DNA of 64,000 nucleotides from Brevundimonas sp. UBA7506 (GTDB taxonomy: Bacteria > Pseudomonadota > Alphaproteobacteria > Caulobacterales > Caulobacteraceae): positions 141,446 through 205,445 of the forward strand of contig NZ_DLNQ01000010.1 in the NCBI RefSeq assembly GCF_002479495.1. The letters run 5' to 3'. The notes under the pieces were generated by a model that made no database searches, was not told the origin of the DNA, and saw only the letters and a list, made by a program, of their open reading frames with translations. Positions within the stretch are counted from its first letter, which is position 1; each line of letters begins with the position of its first letter. Both the position numbers and the translations under genes were made by a program. This document shows, one piece after another, positions 17,629-26,566 of this stretch.

Positions 17629-18822
17629 TTAACGTGCCAGGAAACGACCGAGGGCTGAGGCAAGGTTAGGGTCTAAGCCACCCTCTTCCTTCACGATTCC
17701 GTCCGGAGTGCTCCTAAAGAGCGCGTTCAATACGATCTGTCGGTCAGAATCGCCAGGTGCTGAAACCTCGGTCAGAGCCAAGTACGTCGTCGTCATCGTG
17801 GCGCGTTCTTCGGCATCCTGCCTGAGGTGATGCTGGCTCAGGTACAGCTTGGTCAGGAGCCTCCCGATCCAGAAAAGCATCCCTGCAGACGTGGCTAGGC
17901 CCGCTGAGGCAACAACCGTCAGACCCGGCGGAAGAGAGGTCGTCGGAGTCGTCAGAAGGTAGAAGCCGACGCCCCCGAACATCCCCACTAGACAGATGAA
18001 CGCCAATGGGAAGTACACCCAAAGCCAACCCTGCATGACGCCTTCCGAGGCCTTATGCTTAGCTGCTTTCTTTTCCCAGTATTCCACTGGAGCTTTGAGC
18101 GCCATTTTTTCCGTGAACGTCACGTCAGTCGCGTGGAGCTTAGCCATCGCCGACCGCTCTCGCGCGCGAGCTTTCAAAGAGGTGCGGAGCCACCGCCGGG
18201 TCAATGTTTTCGACCAAGTCGCCGCGGTGCTGGCGGCGGTCTCAACGGCCCCCTTCCATTCCTCTGATCGAAGGCTCTCCCGTTCTCTGACGTCGTCGAA
18301 TAGTTTGGCGGCGGCATTTCGGTAACTGGTCCGCTCCCGCTTGAACCTTTCCGCCTCGCCCGCCGCGAACAGGACTTCGGGGTTCAGGACCAGAGAGGCA
18401 CCTCGCCACTGTTGGTTGGTGCCTATGTTCGCAAATGAAACCAGCTCTTGGCTCAAGGCGAAAGCAAACTTGGCAGCCTCTTCGCCGGCCAAGTCTCTGA
18501 TCTCAAAAATTTGCCTGGCGGCATCCGTGCCGGGGTGGGGCGGCGCGTAGTTGTCGTTCAGGTGGCGGGCGAAGATAGAGGCGGCCTCCTGGAGGAGGGC
18601 CTTCCCCTCCATGGCGTTCGTGACCTCCTGTTTGGCGGAGGCTAGTCGCGTGGGAAGGTAGTGCGCCAAGTTTGCAGGATCTGGCCCATGTGCCCCAGAG
18701 AGCCATCGCCAGGCGGTTTCGGTTTCCTCCAGCCACTTGGCAACTTGTCGCCACGACCGAAACGACACTTCCGCGTGCCGGCCTAAGGGCACCCGCACTT
18801 CTCCAGTCTGAACATCTGACAT
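17629..18822 (-). CDS. DUF6161-like membrane protein
   Basis: A 397-residue protein. About 270 soluble, helix-rich residues are followed by two membrane helices (WVYFPLAFICLVGMFGGVG, and a second with VVASAGLATSAGMLFWIG), then the conserved RLLTKLYLSQHHLRQDAEER and TTTYLALT segments. This layout matches what I recall of the DUF6161 family, whose function is unknown. I chose the ATG at 18822, which begins SDVQTGEVRVP after a GGAGGTGCC site; the frame continues 17 codons upstream. The base composition is somewhat lower in GC than in the Mrp genes. It lies next to HEPN and helicase genes, each separated by the same short repeat, and so may be part of a defence cluster; this is inference. Confidence 0.65.
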   Translation of the reverse strand: MSDVQTGEVRVPLGRHAEVSFRSWRQVAKWLEETETAWRWLSGAHGPDPANLAHYLPTRLASAKQEVTNAMEGKALLQEAASIFARHLNDNYAPPHPGTDAARQIFEIRDLAGEEAAKFAFALSQELVSFANIGTNQQWRGASLVLNPEVLFAAGEAERFKRERTSYRNAAAKLFDDVRERESLRSEEWKGAVETAASTAATWSKTLTRRWLRTSLKARARERSAMAKLHATDVTFTEKMALKAPVEYWEKKAAKHKASEGVMQGWLWVYFPLAFICLVGMFGGVGFYLLTTPTTSLPPGLTVVASAGLATSAGMLFWIGRLLTKLYLSQHHLRQDAEERATMTTTYLALTEVSAPGDSDRQIVLNALFRSTPDGIVKEEGGLDPNLASALGRFLAR

Positions 18823-19042
18823 CGGCACCTCCCAGCTTGAGGTTGTGCACGCCGAACGCGGTGGCGTCACCAAGGATTACCACCGGACGATTGTCCCTTT
18901 CGGTGCGGACGCTCCAAATCGACCAGTAAAAGACGCTTCGACACGAGCCCGTTCTACGTCGCCGACGCGCCAACACCGGACGTTGGCATGCAGCCCAAAA
19001 GCGGACTATTGAAGAACGCCAGTTTCTGACAGGGCGGGGAAG

Positions 19043-19681
19043 ATGGCGTCAAACGCTTTTGGCAGCTTCGAAACATTACTCGGATCAGTAGATCAGCTTA
19101 TCGAAATCCATGGTCGATTGCAGACTGGCGCTGGCCGCCGCCACAGGCAGGACGCCCTGCACCGATCCGGCGTCGTCCTGACCGTGGCGGCTTGGCAGGC
19201 ATACGTTGAAAAGGTCTCCGTTGACGCGCTCGACTGGATCGAGAACCAAGTCGCGGGTCCAGTGCAAGGTGCCCCTCCGCCCCCACACTGGGCACGCGCG
19301 AGTTTCGCATTCCGGAAACCAGCCGTCCGAAAGGCCATTGGAGATTTGAACACGCCCAACACGCAGAATGTGCGGAGGTTGTTCGAGTCATCGTTTGGTT
19401 TTGACCCCCGCAGTTGCTGGGTGTGGCAGGTCTCCACTCGCGATTGGAACGCGGCTGCCTACGCTACGCGGACGGATGATTGGCTTAGAATCCGGCACAC
19501 GATCGCGCATGGGTTCGATCTCCCGAACAACATGCCTTGGATCAAGAACTCTACAGGACAGGCACGGCTCACGTTAGGTTTGCTCGAGGAGTGCAAGAAG
19601 CACTTTCACCGTAAGGCCAGACTCACCGATGCTGCCTTTTCGACGCATCTGGAAGGAGAGTACGGGCACCGCCCTTGGTAG
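19043..19681 (+). CDS. HEPN-domain protein (RiboL-PSP-HEPN-like), possible RNase
   Basis: A 212-residue soluble protein with the arrangement of the RiboL-PSP-HEPN family: an N-terminal helix pair, VVLTVAAWQAYVEKVSVDAL near residues 45-65, and the catalytic-type RIRHTIAHGFDLP near residues 152-164. The Arg-x4-His core of HEPN ribonucleases is intact there (RHTIAH). HEPN proteins often act as RNA-cutting toxins in anti-phage systems and toxin-antitoxin pairs. No small antitoxin gene such as a MNT nucleotidyltransferase is next to it. The following gene, a helicase-nuclease, starts 219 bases later on the same strand. Confidence 0.75.
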   Translation: MASNAFGSFETLLGSVDQLIEIHGRLQTGAGRRHRQDALHRSGVVLTVAAWQAYVEKVSVDALDWIENQVAGPVQGAPPPPHWARASFAFRKPAVRKAIGDLNTPNTQNVRRLFESSFGFDPRSCWVWQVSTRDWNAAAYATRTDDWLRIRHTIAHGFDLPNNMPWIKNSTGQARLTLGLLEECKKHFHRKARLTDAAFSTHLEGEYGHRPW

Positions 19682-19900
19682 ACGTTTTGGTCGACAATTC
19701 TGCTAGCTCCGCCTCGCGCCATGTGCGGACACTCGCGTCTCGGCCAGAAGCCGACATTAGCCTGCGACTAAGCGGGTCTCCTCGCGCTAATCGCTATTTG
19801 GCGAAAAAAGCTCGCTTGAGCAGGTAAACGACTCCAGTGACGCTACGCTCGATGCACGTGCCACCTTCGATGTCGGATTCACTCTTGCCACGCGCTACCC

Positions 19901-22900
19901 ATGGGACGGCCGATCAGCGCTGATCCGATCGAGCAGGACGATCTCTTTGCGGAGGACGTCACTCTCGACCTTCCCCCGGTCTTCGCACTTGAGGGTAGGT
20001 TGCTGGGCAGCCCCATTCGCCAACAAGCACGCCCCCAGACGAAGATCGACTGCCGGCTTAAGCCATTCACCTTTCGCCGCACCAGCGGATTCAAGGCCAA
20101 CCTTTCTTCAGGCGAAACACTGGTCGTCGTCGGTTCCAAGACATCCACCAAGTTCGAAGCCGATCTCGTCCTGTTAGCGCCAGGCGCTGTTCACGCCGGC
20201 GACGTCGCAGCGATCCTCGAACGGGGCGACGGTCGGTGGCTTTTTCCATTACCCGTGGACCCTTCTTCCTTGAGTGACGAAGAGATGCAGGCGCGTCTCG
20301 GCGCAGTCACACTCTCATGGGAAGACGCAGTTCATCTGCGAGAGAGTCGACCCGCGGCTGTCGGACGGCCGGCGGCTCCCGGCCTCAGGCGACCCCAGAT
20401 TGGCGCCCTCCACGCCGCTTTGGCGCACGCGACGCGATCTACGCAACCTGCGACAGTCGTGATGCCGACTGGCACCGGCAAGACGGAAACGATGCTGGCG
20501 CTCAACGCCCGGCAGCGATTCGAGCGTCTTCTTGTCGTGGTGCCCACCGACGCGCTTAGGGACCAAATCGGCCGCAAGTTCGAGTCCTTCGGCGTGCTTA
20601 AGGCCCAAGCTTGCCTGGACGACGCTGCCATCCACCCGGTGGTGTTGCGCCTGTCCCATATTCCAAGCTCCGTTGCAGAGGTCGACGCGATCTTTAATCG
20701 GGCGAACGTCATGGTGACCACTATGCACGTCGCGGGTCGAGCGGATGCGGACGTCCAAGAGCGGATGGCAGCACGAGCGGACGCATTGTTCATCGACGAA
20801 GCGCACCACATTGGTGCGCGGACCTGGACTGAGTTTCGTCGGCTGTTCGCTGACCGAAGCCCCCCAATCCCGGTCGTCCAGTTCACAGCCACACCCTTCC
20901 GTGAGGACGGTCGGCGCGTGGATGGTGAGTTCATCTACACGTACCCGCTGAAGAAGGCGCAAGAGGAAGGCTACTTCAAACCCATCCGCTTTGAGGCCGT
21001 GTTCGGGCTTGAGCGTGATGACGCGGACCTAGCTATCGCGCAAAAGGTCGGCGGCACCTTGGAAGCCGATCTCGGTGCCGGGCTGAACCATCTCGCGATG
21101 GCACGCTGCAACACGATCGATCGCGCGAAGCAGCTGCACCGTCTCTACTCGGATATCTATCCGCAGCACCGGCCGGTGATCGTCCACAGCCAACAGTCGA
21201 TGCGTGAGCGGTCGGAAAATCTCGCCGCGCTTCGCAGTTTCAACAGCAGAATCATCGTCTGCGTCGACATGCTGGGCGAGGGCTTCGACCTCCCCGAATT
21301 AAAGATCGCTGCGCTGCACGATCACCACAAGAGTGTCGCAGTGACGATCCAGTTTGTCGGCCGGTTCACGCGGCAGGACCCCACCCTTGGCGACGCCACA
21401 GTCATCGCCAATACCGGCGTCGACGACATCGATCGCTCCCTCGCTAAACTCTATGCCGAAGATGCCGACTGGAACGCGTTGGTCGAGGCGCTGAGCTCAG
21501 CACGCATTGAGCGTCAGGTCCGTCGGGCCGAGATGTTCAGGGGTTTCGTCGGCACATTGAACGACATCCCCTTGCAGACCCTCGAGCCCAAGATGAACGC
21601 GGTGGTCTATAGGACTTCGTGCGTCAACTGGGATCCCTTCCGCGCCGAGGATCTCCACGACGCCGGCGTGTTCCTCGGCATGAAGGTGAATCCCCATCAG
21701 GGCGTAGCTATCTTCGTCACCCGCGCGGAAGAACAGGCGCCTTGGACAAGCGCTCAGCACGCGATCGACGTAACGTGGGACCTCCACATGATGCACTGGG
21801 ACGCGTCGACTCGTCTGCTTTACGTAAGCAGCTCCGTTAAAGGGACTTTCGACCGCCTCGCGAAGGCCGTCTGCGGCGAGGATGCGCGGCGGATCGAAGG
21901 CGAGGACGTCTTCCGCAGCCTCGCCGGCTTCAAGCGGCTTATCCTCCGCAATCTCGGTTTGACCCACCACCAAGGACGCGGCGTTCGTTATTCAATGTAC
22001 ATGGGGGTCGACGTTGCCGAGGGCCTCGACAACGCGAAGTCACAAGCCCGCATCAAGAACAACGTTTTCGGGACGGGTTTCCTGGACGGCGCGCCGGCAG
22101 CTCGTGGCTGTTCGGCCAAGGGAAAATTCTGGTCAATCTCCCGCGTCAGGGACCTGACCGATTGGGTGGACTGGTGTCAGGACATCGGTCGCTCGGTCAC
22201 CGACGCTGGGATTACCACGGACGGCGTGTTCAGGAGCGCAATGCGCCCCCGGCAGATCAGCGAACGCCCGGCGGTTCCGCCGGTCGCAATCCACTGGCCG
22301 GAGTCACTGCTCACCCAGCTCGAAGACAGGGTCGAAATCGCCTTTGGCGACCAAATCGCTCTTCTCACGGAGTGCGATATCGAGCTGGCAGACCATAGCC
22401 GGTCCGGTCCCTTGCGCTTCATCGTTCGCAACGACACGCAGGCTGCGGAATTTGATCTGGTCTTCAGCGAGGGAGGGGCTCGCTACCCGCAAACGAAGGG
22501 ACCGCGCGCGACGATCAAGATCGGTAGCAAGCTGCAAACGCTGTCGGAGGCCTTCGCAGACGACTCGCCGCAGATCGATTTTGGGGACGGGTCCCTATTG
22601 ATCTACAGCCACCTCTACGTGCTGCCCGAAGGCCAGACTCCTGCACCGTATCCACCTGAGAAGATCGACACCTGGGACTGGAGCAAGACCGACATTCGCG
22701 CGGAATCCCAAGGCCCCTCCAAGCGGGCAGACTCTGTCCAGCGGCTGGTGATTGAAACCCTTATCGCGGACGAAACGCCCTACGACATCATCTTTGATGA
22801 CGACGGCGCGGGTGAGATCGCGGACGTCGTCGCCATCCGGGTGACTGAGAGTGTCGTCTACGTCACGCTTTACCACTGCAAATACTCCAGCAACGATGCT

Positions 22901-23242
22901 CCCGGGGCGCGCGTGAAGGATCTCTATGAGGTCTGCGGCCAGGCGCAGAAATCCGCTCGCTGGCGGGACCGCCCCAATCGCATGTTCCAGCACATGCTGA
23001 AGCGCGAAAGGCTCCGCTTGGAGCGAGGGGTGCCGTCGCGCTTCGAACAGGGCACGGCCGCCTCCCTAAAGAAGCTAAAGTCAGGTTGGCAGGACTACCG
23101 GTACGAATACGACGTGAAAATTGTACAGCCCGGCCTATCGCGCAGGGCAGTTGGCGAGGAGGGTCTTCATCTGCTCGCCGGCGCGGAGACCTATCTGCTT
23201 GAAACGCGCGCCATGCCTTTGAGAATTATCGCAAGCGAGTGA
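19901..23242 (+). CDS. Large SF2 DEAD/DEAH helicase with restriction-like C-terminal domain
   Basis: A 1113-residue protein. The helicase core spans about residues 160-530: P-loop MPTGTGKTET with Lys193, DEAH box LFIDEAHHIG near 300, FTATPFRED, and motif VI QFVGRFTRQD. A long middle region of unknown fold follows. Residues 960-1010 contain IIFDDDGAGEIADVVAI and then LYHCKYS. The order Asp/Glu...Asp...hydrophobic-x-Cys-Lys resembles the PD-(D/E)xK core of Mrr-like nucleases. This combination is seen in stand-alone restriction-like defence proteins. No methyltransferase lies nearby, so a classical restriction-modification system is unlikely. The start is the ATG after CGCGCTACCC; the ribosome site is weak. 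Confidence 0.85.
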   Translation: MGRPISADPIEQDDLFAEDVTLDLPPVFALEGRLLGSPIRQQARPQTKIDCRLKPFTFRRTSGFKANLSSGETLVVVGSKTSTKFEADLVLLAPGAVHAGDVAAILERGDGRWLFPLPVDPSSLSDEEMQARLGAVTLSWEDAVHLRESRPAAVGRPAAPGLRRPQIGALHAALAHATRSTQPATVVMPTGTGKTETMLALNARQRFERLLVVVPTDALRDQIGRKFESFGVLKAQACLDDAAIHPVVLRLSHIPSSVAEVDAIFNRANVMVTTMHVAGRADADVQERMAARADALFIDEAHHIGARTWTEFRRLFADRSPPIPVVQFTATPFREDGRRVDGEFIYTYPLKKAQEEGYFKPIRFEAVFGLERDDADLAIAQKVGGTLEADLGAGLNHLAMARCNTIDRAKQLHRLYSDIYPQHRPVIVHSQQSMRERSENLAALRSFNSRIIVCVDMLGEGFDLPELKIAALHDHHKSVAVTIQFVGRFTRQDPTLGDATVIANTGVDDIDRSLAKLYAEDADWNALVEALSSARIERQVRRAEMFRGFVGTLNDIPLQTLEPKMNAVVYRTSCVNWDPFRAEDLHDAGVFLGMKVNPHQGVAIFVTRAEEQAPWTSAQHAIDVTWDLHMMHWDASTRLLYVSSSVKGTFDRLAKAVCGEDARRIEGEDVFRSLAGFKRLILRNLGLTHHQGRGVRYSMYMGVDVAEGLDNAKSQARIKNNVFGTGFLDGAPAARGCSAKGKFWSISRVRDLTDWVDWCQDIGRSVTDAGITTDGVFRSAMRPRQISERPAVPPVAIHWPESLLTQLEDRVEIAFGDQIALLTECDIELADHSRSGPLRFIVRNDTQAAEFDLVFSEGGARYPQTKGPRATIKIGSKLQTLSEAFADDSPQIDFGDGSLLIYSHLYVLPEGQTPAPYPPEKIDTWDWSKTDIRAESQGPSKRADSVQRLVIETLIADETPYDIIFDDDGAGEIADVVAIRVTESVVYVTLYHCKYSSNDAPGARVKDLYEVCGQAQKSARWRDRPNRMFQHMLKRERLRLERGVPSRFEQGTAASLKKLKSGWQDYRYEYDVKIVQPGLSRRAVGEEGLHLLAGAETYLLETRAMPLRIIASE

Positions 23243-23305
23243 GCCATCTCCGGAGTCGCTCCTGCGCCATTTGCGGACATTGGCGCTCCGCCTGAATGCC
23301 GACAT

Positions 23306-23710
23306 CTATTCGGCCTGCACTGGCCCCAGGGCCTCGATGATCAGACAGGTCGAGATCGTCCCCTTCCGACACTGCGACAGCAGGGCCGACAGTTCGCGGC
23401 GCAGGGCCTCCAGATCCGCGATCTTGCGCTCGACCTCGACCAGATGGGCGCGCGTCAACTCGTCCACCGTGGCGCAGGACTGATCGCGGCGATCCGATAG
23501 AGCGAGAAGATCGCGCACCTGCTCGATGGAGAAGCCCAGGTCGCGGGCGCGGCGGATGAAGGAGAGGCGGTTTAGTTCCTCCTCGCCATAGGCGCGGTAG
23601 TTGCCTTCGGTGCGGGCGGGCGCGGTCAGCAAGCCAATACGCTCGTAGTAGCGGATGGTTTCGACCTTGGTCCCGGTCCGCCGCCCTAGTTCGCCGATGC
23701 TCAGCGTCAC
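23306..23710 (-). CDS. MerR-family metal regulator (CadR/PbrR-like)
   Basis: A 134-residue regulator. The MerR winged helix is clear (SIGELGRRTGTKVETIRYYE, residues 4-23), followed by a long dimerisation helix. Metal-sensing cysteines sit at residues 79, 114 and 122, the spacing seen in CadR/PbrR proteins that sense Cd(II), Pb(II) or Zn(II). It is the last gene of the CDF-TonB receptor operon. The operator in front of the first gene of that operon has the sequence expected for this subfamily, so it probably autoregulates. Which metal is sensed cannot be read from sequence. Confidence 0.88.
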   Translation of the reverse strand: MTLSIGELGRRTGTKVETIRYYERIGLLTAPARTEGNYRAYGEEELNRLSFIRRARDLGFSIEQVRDLLALSDRRDQSCATVDELTRAHLVEVERKIADLEALRRELSALLSQCRKGTISTCLIIEALGPVQAE

Positions 23711-23727
23711 GCCCGCCTCCGGTTCTG

Positions 23728-25716
23728 TCAGTGGCCGCCGCCAAAGCGGATGCGCACACCGCCATTGACGGTGAAGCCGTCGGTCGGCCCCCAGGCCTTG
23801 GTCGTCCAGAGGCCGTCGTTGGCGCGCTGCGGCAGCAGCAGGGGATGATGCTTGGTCACGCGTTCATTCAACAGGTTCTCGGCGTTCAGGAACAGGCTGT
23901 AGCGGCCCAGGATGATCTCGCCCAGCAGGCCGACCTCCAGATAGGAGGGGCTTTCGCTGCGCCAGGGATTGTCCTCCAGGGCCTGCTTGCCGGTGTAGTA
24001 GATTTCCAGCCCCAGACGGCCCCGGTCGTGTTCTTCCCACATGGCGACGAATCCAGCCGTGTGGCGTGGCGTGACGAAGGTGTCACGACGCGACAGGCCG
24101 TCGTCTTCCGGCTCGGTCGCATCGACGAAGACATAGCTGCCGGTCAGGGTGAAGGGCGCGCGGCGATAGCGCAGCAGGGCCTCCAGCCCGCGCGTGCGGG
24201 TCACGCCGTCGACATTGATCAGGCGGATGCGCTCCGGCCCTTCGTCCACGGCGCGGACGGCGTCGTCCAGGTCGGAGCCGAACAGGGTCAGGTTGGCCTC
24301 GATCGGTCCGTGGCGATAGCCAACGTCCAGCGAGGCGGTCCGGGCGACCTCCTCCTTCAGCCCGCGCAGCGGTTCCAGTCGCGACAGGCCGTTCGCCTCG
24401 GTCACGTCAACGAAGGGCGTCGGGGCGAAGAAGCCCTGACCCGCCGAGGCGCGCACGGTCCAGCGATTGGGGCGATAGAGGACCGACAGGCGCGGGCTGA
24501 ACTGGCCGCCGTATTCGCTGTGCTGATCGAACCGGGCGCTGCCGGCGAGCGTCAGTTCAGGCGTCACCTCATGCTCGACCTGGGCGAAGACGCCGGGGAC
24601 CGTGTAGGTGTAGTCGAAGTCCGAGAAGGTCTGGCTGTCATAGCCGTCGGCCTGAACTGCCACCCCGGCCAGCCAGGTCGTGGCGCCGATCTCGGACCCA
24701 TAGGCCGCTTCCATGAAACCGGTATCGTGACGGTCCTTCTCGAAGACGTCGCCGAACTGATGGTCGTGCGCTTGGGTCATGGCCGAGGCGCGCAGGTGAA
24801 GCGTGCCTGACGCGACCGGCAGGCTGGCGACCAGACCGGCGTCGAAGCGGTCGGTGTCCTGGGCCTGAACAAACGGGCGGCCGTCGGGCGCGACGCGACC
24901 CGGCTCGGTGCCGCCGCTGCGGGTTTCGGTCATGGCGCCGACGGTGACAAAGGCCTCGCCGCCGTTCTCGCCCTGCCAGAACAGACGCGGGCGCAGGGAC
25001 CAGCGCTCATAGGCGGCGATGTCGCTCCAGCCGTCGCCGTCGAGGTCCTGACGGCTCTGACGATGATAGCCGCCGACCAGCGACTGACCCCAGGCGCCCT
25101 TGAAGGGCGCCGAGGCGTAGGCCGTCAGGTCCTGCCCGTCGCGGCTGGTGATGTTGGCCAGGATTTCCGTCTCGGCCTCGTCGCCCGGACGACGCGACAC
25201 CAGATTGATGACCCCGCCGAGCGCCGAGGGGCCGTAAAGGGCCGAGGCCGCGCCCTTGATCACCTCGACCTGACCAAGGTCGGTCGGCGGAATCTGCAAC
25301 ACGCCCAGCGACGACGCCTGCCCGCCATACAGAGGTAGTCCGTCGGCCAGAAGCTGGGTGTAGCGCCCGCTCATCCCCTGCATGCGGATGTTGGCGGCGC
25401 CCAGGGCGGGCGAAGTCGTCTGCACCCGCACCCCGCCGGTCTCGTTGACCAGCATGGCGATGTTGCCGGGCGTCATCAGCAGCTTTTCCTCGATCTCCTC
25501 GCGGCCGATGACCTCGACGCGGATCGGCTCATCCTGGATGCGTCGGCCGGAGCGGGTCGCCTGGACGATGACGTCCTCGACCTCGGTCGCCTCGTCGTGA
25601 TGGTCGTCGTCGTGGGTCTCCTGCGCCAGAACCGGAGATGCGGCGCCAGACATAATGGCGGCGACCGCCGCAAGGATCAGGTGACGGCCACGAAGTGAGA
25701 CGAAGGAAGAGGACAC
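23728..25716 (-). CDS. TonB-dependent outer-membrane receptor, metal-associated
   Basis: A 662-residue outer-membrane receptor. A signal peptide (LILAAVAAIMSGAASPVLAQ) is followed by a His/Asp-rich segment THDDDHHDEATE, which could bind metal, and a TonB-box-like EVEDVIVQATR. The plug domain contains NIRMQGMSGRYTQLLADGLP and VEVIKGAASALYGPSALGGV; a beta-barrel runs to the C-terminal Phe-rich strand. It overlaps no gene but is spaced 17 bases from the MerR gene and 42 bases from the CDF gene, so the three form one operon. A receptor beside an efflux pump is counter-intuitive: it may move metal or a metal chelate through the outer membrane, in either direction. Confidence 0.88.
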   Translation of the reverse strand: MSSSFVSLRGRHLILAAVAAIMSGAASPVLAQETHDDDHHDEATEVEDVIVQATRSGRRIQDEPIRVEVIGREEIEEKLLMTPGNIAMLVNETGGVRVQTTSPALGAANIRMQGMSGRYTQLLADGLPLYGGQASSLGVLQIPPTDLGQVEVIKGAASALYGPSALGGVINLVSRRPGDEAETEILANITSRDGQDLTAYASAPFKGAWGQSLVGGYHRQSRQDLDGDGWSDIAAYERWSLRPRLFWQGENGGEAFVTVGAMTETRSGGTEPGRVAPDGRPFVQAQDTDRFDAGLVASLPVASGTLHLRASAMTQAHDHQFGDVFEKDRHDTGFMEAAYGSEIGATTWLAGVAVQADGYDSQTFSDFDYTYTVPGVFAQVEHEVTPELTLAGSARFDQHSEYGGQFSPRLSVLYRPNRWTVRASAGQGFFAPTPFVDVTEANGLSRLEPLRGLKEEVARTASLDVGYRHGPIEANLTLFGSDLDDAVRAVDEGPERIRLINVDGVTRTRGLEALLRYRRAPFTLTGSYVFVDATEPEDDGLSRRDTFVTPRHTAGFVAMWEEHDRGRLGLEIYYTGKQALEDNPWRSESPSYLEVGLLGEIILGRYSLFLNAENLLNERVTKHHPLLLPQRANDGLWTTKAWGPTDGFTVNGGVRIRFGGGH

Positions 25717-25758
25717 GCAGGCTCCGAAGCGATCAGGAAGCAGGAAAGGAATTGAGGA

Positions 25759-26433
25759 TCAGGCGACCGGCTTGTGCCGAGATTCGACCTCGAAGGGACG
25801 GCGCGCTGGCGTCGTACGCACTAGCTTCAGTTCAGCGCGAGCGTGGCGGATCACCTGCCAGCCGCCTTGCAACGCCAGCCCCGCCATGACAGCGGCGACC
25901 ACCAGGTCCGGCCAGCGCGTGCCGGTGCCGAAAACGCCCCCTGCCGCCAGCATGACCGCCAGATTGCCGATGGCGTCGTTGCGTGAGCAGATCCACACCG
26001 AACGCATGTTGGCGTCGCCCTTGCGGAAGCCGAACAGCATGACGGCGGTCACGACATTGGCGATCAGGGCCGCCAGACCGATGACGCCCATCACCTCGGC
26101 CGCCGGCGTCTCGCCGCGCCAGACGCCCCACAGGGTCGCGCCCGCCACCCAACCGCCGAAGATCAGCATGGTCGCGCCCTTCACCAGAGCCGCACGCGCT
26201 CGCCAGACCAAGGCCAGACCCACGACGCCCAGACTGATGCCGTAGTTGGCGGCGTCGCCCAGAAAGTCGAGCGCGTCCGCCTGAAGCGCCGCCGATCCCG
26301 ACAGCAGGCCCGCCACGCCCTCGACCGCGAACATCCCGGCGTTGATCGCCAGCGCCAGCCACAGGGCCAATCGCCAGCGTCCCTCGGGAGGCCGATCCGT
26401 TTCGCACAGGGTGTCACCACAGCAATTCGCCAT
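25759..26433 (-). CDS. Cation diffusion facilitator (CDF) metal transporter
   Basis: A 224-residue inner-membrane protein of the CDF family with about six helices. The metal-site helices are visible: LQADALDFLGDAANYGISL (helix 2) and SRNDAIGNLAVMLA (helix 5). The usual cytoplasmic C-terminal domain is reduced to about 20 residues, and the N-terminus is Cys-rich (MANCCGDTLC), which may bind soft metals. I chose the ATG at 26433. The upstream GTG at 26448 lies inside the -10 region of the MerR-type promoter and so would probably not be in the mRNA. CDF pumps export Zn, Cd, Co or Fe in exchange for protons. It is the first gene of the operon. Confidence 0.88.
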   Translation of the reverse strand: MANCCGDTLCETDRPPEGRWRLALWLALAINAGMFAVEGVAGLLSGSAALQADALDFLGDAANYGISLGVVGLALVWRARAALVKGATMLIFGGWVAGATLWGVWRGETPAAEVMGVIGLAALIANVVTAVMLFGFRKGDANMRSVWICSRNDAIGNLAVMLAAGGVFGTGTRWPDLVVAAVMAGLALQGGWQVIRHARAELKLVRTTPARRPFEVESRHKPVA

Positions 26434-26446
26434 GTGCGCGTCATGC

Positions 26447-26470
26447 ACCCTGTAGCGGCTATAGGGTCAA
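26447..26470 (-). promoter_or_regulatory. MerR-type (CadR/PbrR-like) operator-promoter
   Basis: Read on the minus strand, a TTGACC -35 element merges into a 21-base dyad with arms ACCCTATAG and CTACAGGGT around CCG. The right arm contains the -10 element TACAGG. The 19-20-base spacing between -35 and -10 is the long spacer that MerR proteins distort to activate transcription, and the arms agree with CadR/PbrR operators. The -10 lies only about 14 bases before the CDF start codon, so the mRNA leader would be only a few bases. Confidence 0.85.
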
Positions 26471-26566
26471 GAGGCCCTTGTCTGGACTGCGCCATGAACG
26501 GCCGTACGCATCTGTCCTACGAAGCGACTCTTTCTATCTCCGCACCCCGCCTAGCAAACCAATCAG

